64,000 nucleotides of DNA from Micromonospora chaiyaphumensis (GTDB lineage Bacteria; Actinomycetota; Actinomycetes; Mycobacteriales; Micromonosporaceae): the NCBI RefSeq assembly GCF_900091435.1, contig NZ_FMCS01000001.1, forward strand, positions 929,512-993,511, in the 5' to 3' direction. Below the pieces are notes generated by a model. That model made no database searches. It was given only the letters and a program-made list of their open reading frames with translations, and had not been told where the DNA came from. Positions 62,566 through 64,000 of this stretch are shown here, piece after piece; the first letter of the stretch is position 1; each line of letters begins with the position of its first letter. A program made the translations under genes and the position numbers.

Positions 62566-63627
62566 TCAGGCGGGCAGGGCGGCGGGTTCGCGGAGGGGGT
62601 CGCTGGCGAAGGCGGTCACGCCGTCGGCGAAGGCCACCCGGGCGGTGTAGCCGAGCAGGTCGCGGGCCCGGGTGGGATCGGCCACCACGTGCCGGACATC
62701 CGCCGCCCGGGCGCCGCCGACCACCTCCGGCGCGGGCCCGTCCATCGCGCGGGCCAGCGCGGCGGCCAGGTCGCCGACGGTGTGCGGCTCGCCGGAGCAG
62801 ACGTTCACCGGGACCAGACCGTCCGGGATGGGCGCGGTGAGCGCCAGCAGGTTGGCCCGGGCGACGTCGGTGACGTGCACGAAGTCGCGGCGCTGGCCGC
62901 CGTCCTCGTACACCAGCGGCGGCCGGCCGCCGGCCAGCGCCGAACGGAACAGCGAGGCGACCCCGGCGTACGGGGTGTCGCGGGGCATCCGGGGGCCGTA
63001 GACGTTGTGGTAGCGCAGCGCCCACACCCCGCCCCCGGTCTGCCGTGCCCAGGCCGCCGCGTAGTGCTCCTGGGCGAGCTTGCTGGCCGCGTACGTGCTG
63101 CGCGGCTCCAGCGGGGCGTCCTCGGGGACCAGGGCCGGGTCGAGGGTGCCGCCGCAGGCGGGGCAGGTGGGGTCGTACCGGCCGGCGGCCAGGTCGGCGG
63201 CCCGGCGCGGGGCGGGGCGGACCACGCCGTGCCGGGCGCACGTGTAGCGGCCCTCGCCGTAGACCACCATCGAGCTGGCCAGCACCAGCCGCGACACCCC
63301 GGCCCGGTGCATGGCGGCCAGCAGCACCGCCGTGCCGTGGTCGTTGTGGCCGGCGTACGCGGGGGCGTCGGAGGGGTCCAGCCCGTGCCCCACCATGGCG
63401 GCCTGGTGGCAGACCGCGTCCACCCCCGACAGCAGCCGGTCCAGCAACGCGGCGTCGCGGACGTCGCCCACCACCGGGTCGTGCCGGCGCGCCCACTCGG
63501 GCAGCGTGCCGCCGTGCGCCTGGGGCAGCAGCGCGTCGAGGCAGACCGGCTCGTGGCCCTCGGCGGCCAGCAGGTCGGCGATCTGCGATCCGATGAAACC
63601 GGCGGCGCCGGTGACCAGTACCCGCAT
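62566..63627 (-). CDS. NAD-dependent epimerase/dehydratase (extended SDR)
   Basis: 353 residues. The cofactor motif is VLVTGAAGFIGSQIADLL, with CHQAAMVGHGLDP, SSMVVYGEGRYTC and the catalytic Y-x3-K in STYAASKLAQEHY. An insertion of about 45 residues carries four cysteines (YTCARHG then DPTCPACGG, about 128-165), perhaps a structural zinc site not found in ordinary GalE-type enzymes. TAGCCT (minus, 63639-63634) lies 6 nt before the ATG, a leaderless start. It may supply the nucleotide sugar for the neighbouring transferases. Confidence 0.87.
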   Translation of the reverse strand: MRVLVTGAAGFIGSQIADLLAAEGHEPVCLDALLPQAHGGTLPEWARRHDPVVGDVRDAALLDRLLSGVDAVCHQAAMVGHGLDPSDAPAYAGHNDHGTAVLLAAMHRAGVSRLVLASSMVVYGEGRYTCARHGVVRPAPRRAADLAAGRYDPTCPACGGTLDPALVPEDAPLEPRSTYAASKLAQEHYAAAWARQTGGGVWALRYHNVYGPRMPRDTPYAGVASLFRSALAGGRPPLVYEDGGQRRDFVHVTDVARANLLALTAPIPDGLVPVNVCSGEPHTVGDLAAALARAMDGPAPEVVGGARAADVRHVVADPTRARDLLGYTARVAFADGVTAFASDPLREPAALPA

Positions 63628-63686
63628 TCGGCCAGGCTAGGGCACCGGGCGGCCCCGGTCGGGCGGTTCGCGGCGGACGTCAGCGG

Positions 63687-63761
63687 TCCGTAAGGGACGG
63701 CGGCGGTAAGGGTTCGGTAATGCCGCGAAACGGACCGGTGGGCGGTCCCGGCGTCTAGCGT
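63687..63761 (+). promoter_or_regulatory. Tandem-repeat site 3 and promoter of the molybdopterin oxidoreductase
   Basis: CGGTAAGGGTTCGGTAATG (63704-63722) is an 11-bp-period GTAA repeat and TCCGTAAGGGACGG (63687-63700) adds a third unit upstream. The -10 TAGCGT follows at 63756-63761, 33 nt past the repeat, nearly the same distance as at the GT2 promoter. Confidence 0.7.
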
Positions 63762-63818
63762 CCTGCTGAGGGGACCACCGGGAACGGGGTGGCCCCGGAC
63801 CGCTGATCAGGAGGAGAC

Positions 63819-64000
63819 GTGCCCGCCAGCCCACCCCCACCGGACGACGCGCCGTCGGCCGCACCGGCGGCCCTGTGGGCCGGGCTGGCCCGGCACCGGC
63901 CGCCCGGGGTCGACGCCGTCGACCGGGCCTGGCGCAGCCCGGTCCGCGGACCGTGGCTGACCTCGGTGTTCGGCGCCGTTCTGCTGGCCACCCTGCCCCT
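63819..64000 (+). CDS. Molybdopterin-dependent oxidoreductase, N-terminal part
   Basis: The first 60 codons; the rest lies past the right edge. A Pro/Ala-rich start (MPASPPPPDDAPSAAPAAL) leads to WRSPVRGPWLTSVFGAVLL, the entry into the first membrane helix. This matches the N terminus of actinomycete membrane-bound molybdopterin (sulfite-oxidase fold) oxidoreductases with a cytochrome b561-like membrane domain. GTG follows AGGAGGAGAC. The assignment rests on a short N-terminal match only. It is preceded by an OmpR-type repeat. Confidence 0.55.
   Translation, partial: MPASPPPPDDAPSAAPAALWAGLARHRPPGVDAVDRAWRSPVRGPWLTSVFGAVLLATLP

Overview
The window comes from a high-GC actinomycete, most likely Micromonospora or a close relative in the Micromonosporaceae. 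This rests on the very strong third-position GC, the many GTG starts, numerous leaderless promoters (a TAnnnT hexamer 6-7 nt before the start codon), LAL and AfsR/SARP regulators, and secreted hemicellulases with CBM2 and CBM13 modules. No rRNA, tRNA, CRISPR array, insertion sequence or prophage was seen. The genus is an inference from gene content.

Left end (0-17.4 kb). This part holds mostly housekeeping and stress-type accessory genes. There is the 5' end of a CYP152-like P450. Next is a four-gene unit of ribbon-helix-helix repressor, DUF4097 protein and DrrAB-like ABC exporter, with a clear operator before it. Then come a decayed FMN-dependent alpha-hydroxy-acid oxidase, a large LAL regulator divergent from a SnoaL-like/DHA2-exporter pair, a second MFS protein, a DUF5937/HTH regulator with a palindromic operator, a TMEM175-type channel, a flavin monooxygenase, OsmC, a dihydrofolate-reductase-like protein, an NmrA-like protein, a 52-residue Rho_N-like protein and an alpha/beta hydrolase.

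Hemicellulose island (17.5-45.1 kb). Secreted GH11 and GH10 xylanases and a CBM13-GH62 arabinofuranosidase would attack arabinoxylan outside the cell. A bxl-type operon (lipoprotein binding protein, two permeases, GH3 beta-xylosidase) would import and split xylo-oligosaccharides. An ara operon (araB, araD, a YtfQRT/YjfF-type ABC importer, araA) would import and catabolise arabinose. Three LacI-family regulators sit beside three different operator types: a single CGATAACGTTTTCG-type site at bxl, CGGAAGTTTCGG/CTTTCGA elements at the xylanases, and five TGTTAGCGCTMACA sites at araB and at the GH62 gene. An unrelated block (DUF1905, FAD-linked oxidase, AraC, SDR, inositol-phosphatase-like) interrupts the island at 28.1-33.0 kb.

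Cysteine-rich peptide cluster (45.4-51.8 kb). An AfsR-like regulator is followed by a 79-residue peptide with eight cysteines, a strong hairpin, a membrane-anchored CPPC thioredoxin-like protein, a fused ABC exporter, a 103-residue S26 peptidase and a MauE-like membrane protein. Together they read as a dedicated system for leader removal, disulfide formation and export of a small disulfide-rich product. This is the best candidate here for an undescribed system.

Right end (51.8-64 kb). First come a multicopper oxidase with its own membrane domain, a DUF6220-like membrane protein and an AhpD-like protein, then a NarL-type two-component pair. An OmpR-type two-component pair follows, then a block of methyltransferase, DUF2064 protein, GT2 glycosyltransferase, polytopic membrane protein, epimerase and the start of a molybdopterin oxidoreductase. 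A 19-bp tandem-repeat motif occurs before the OmpR regulator, before the GT2 gene and before the oxidoreductase, which suggests one OmpR regulon.
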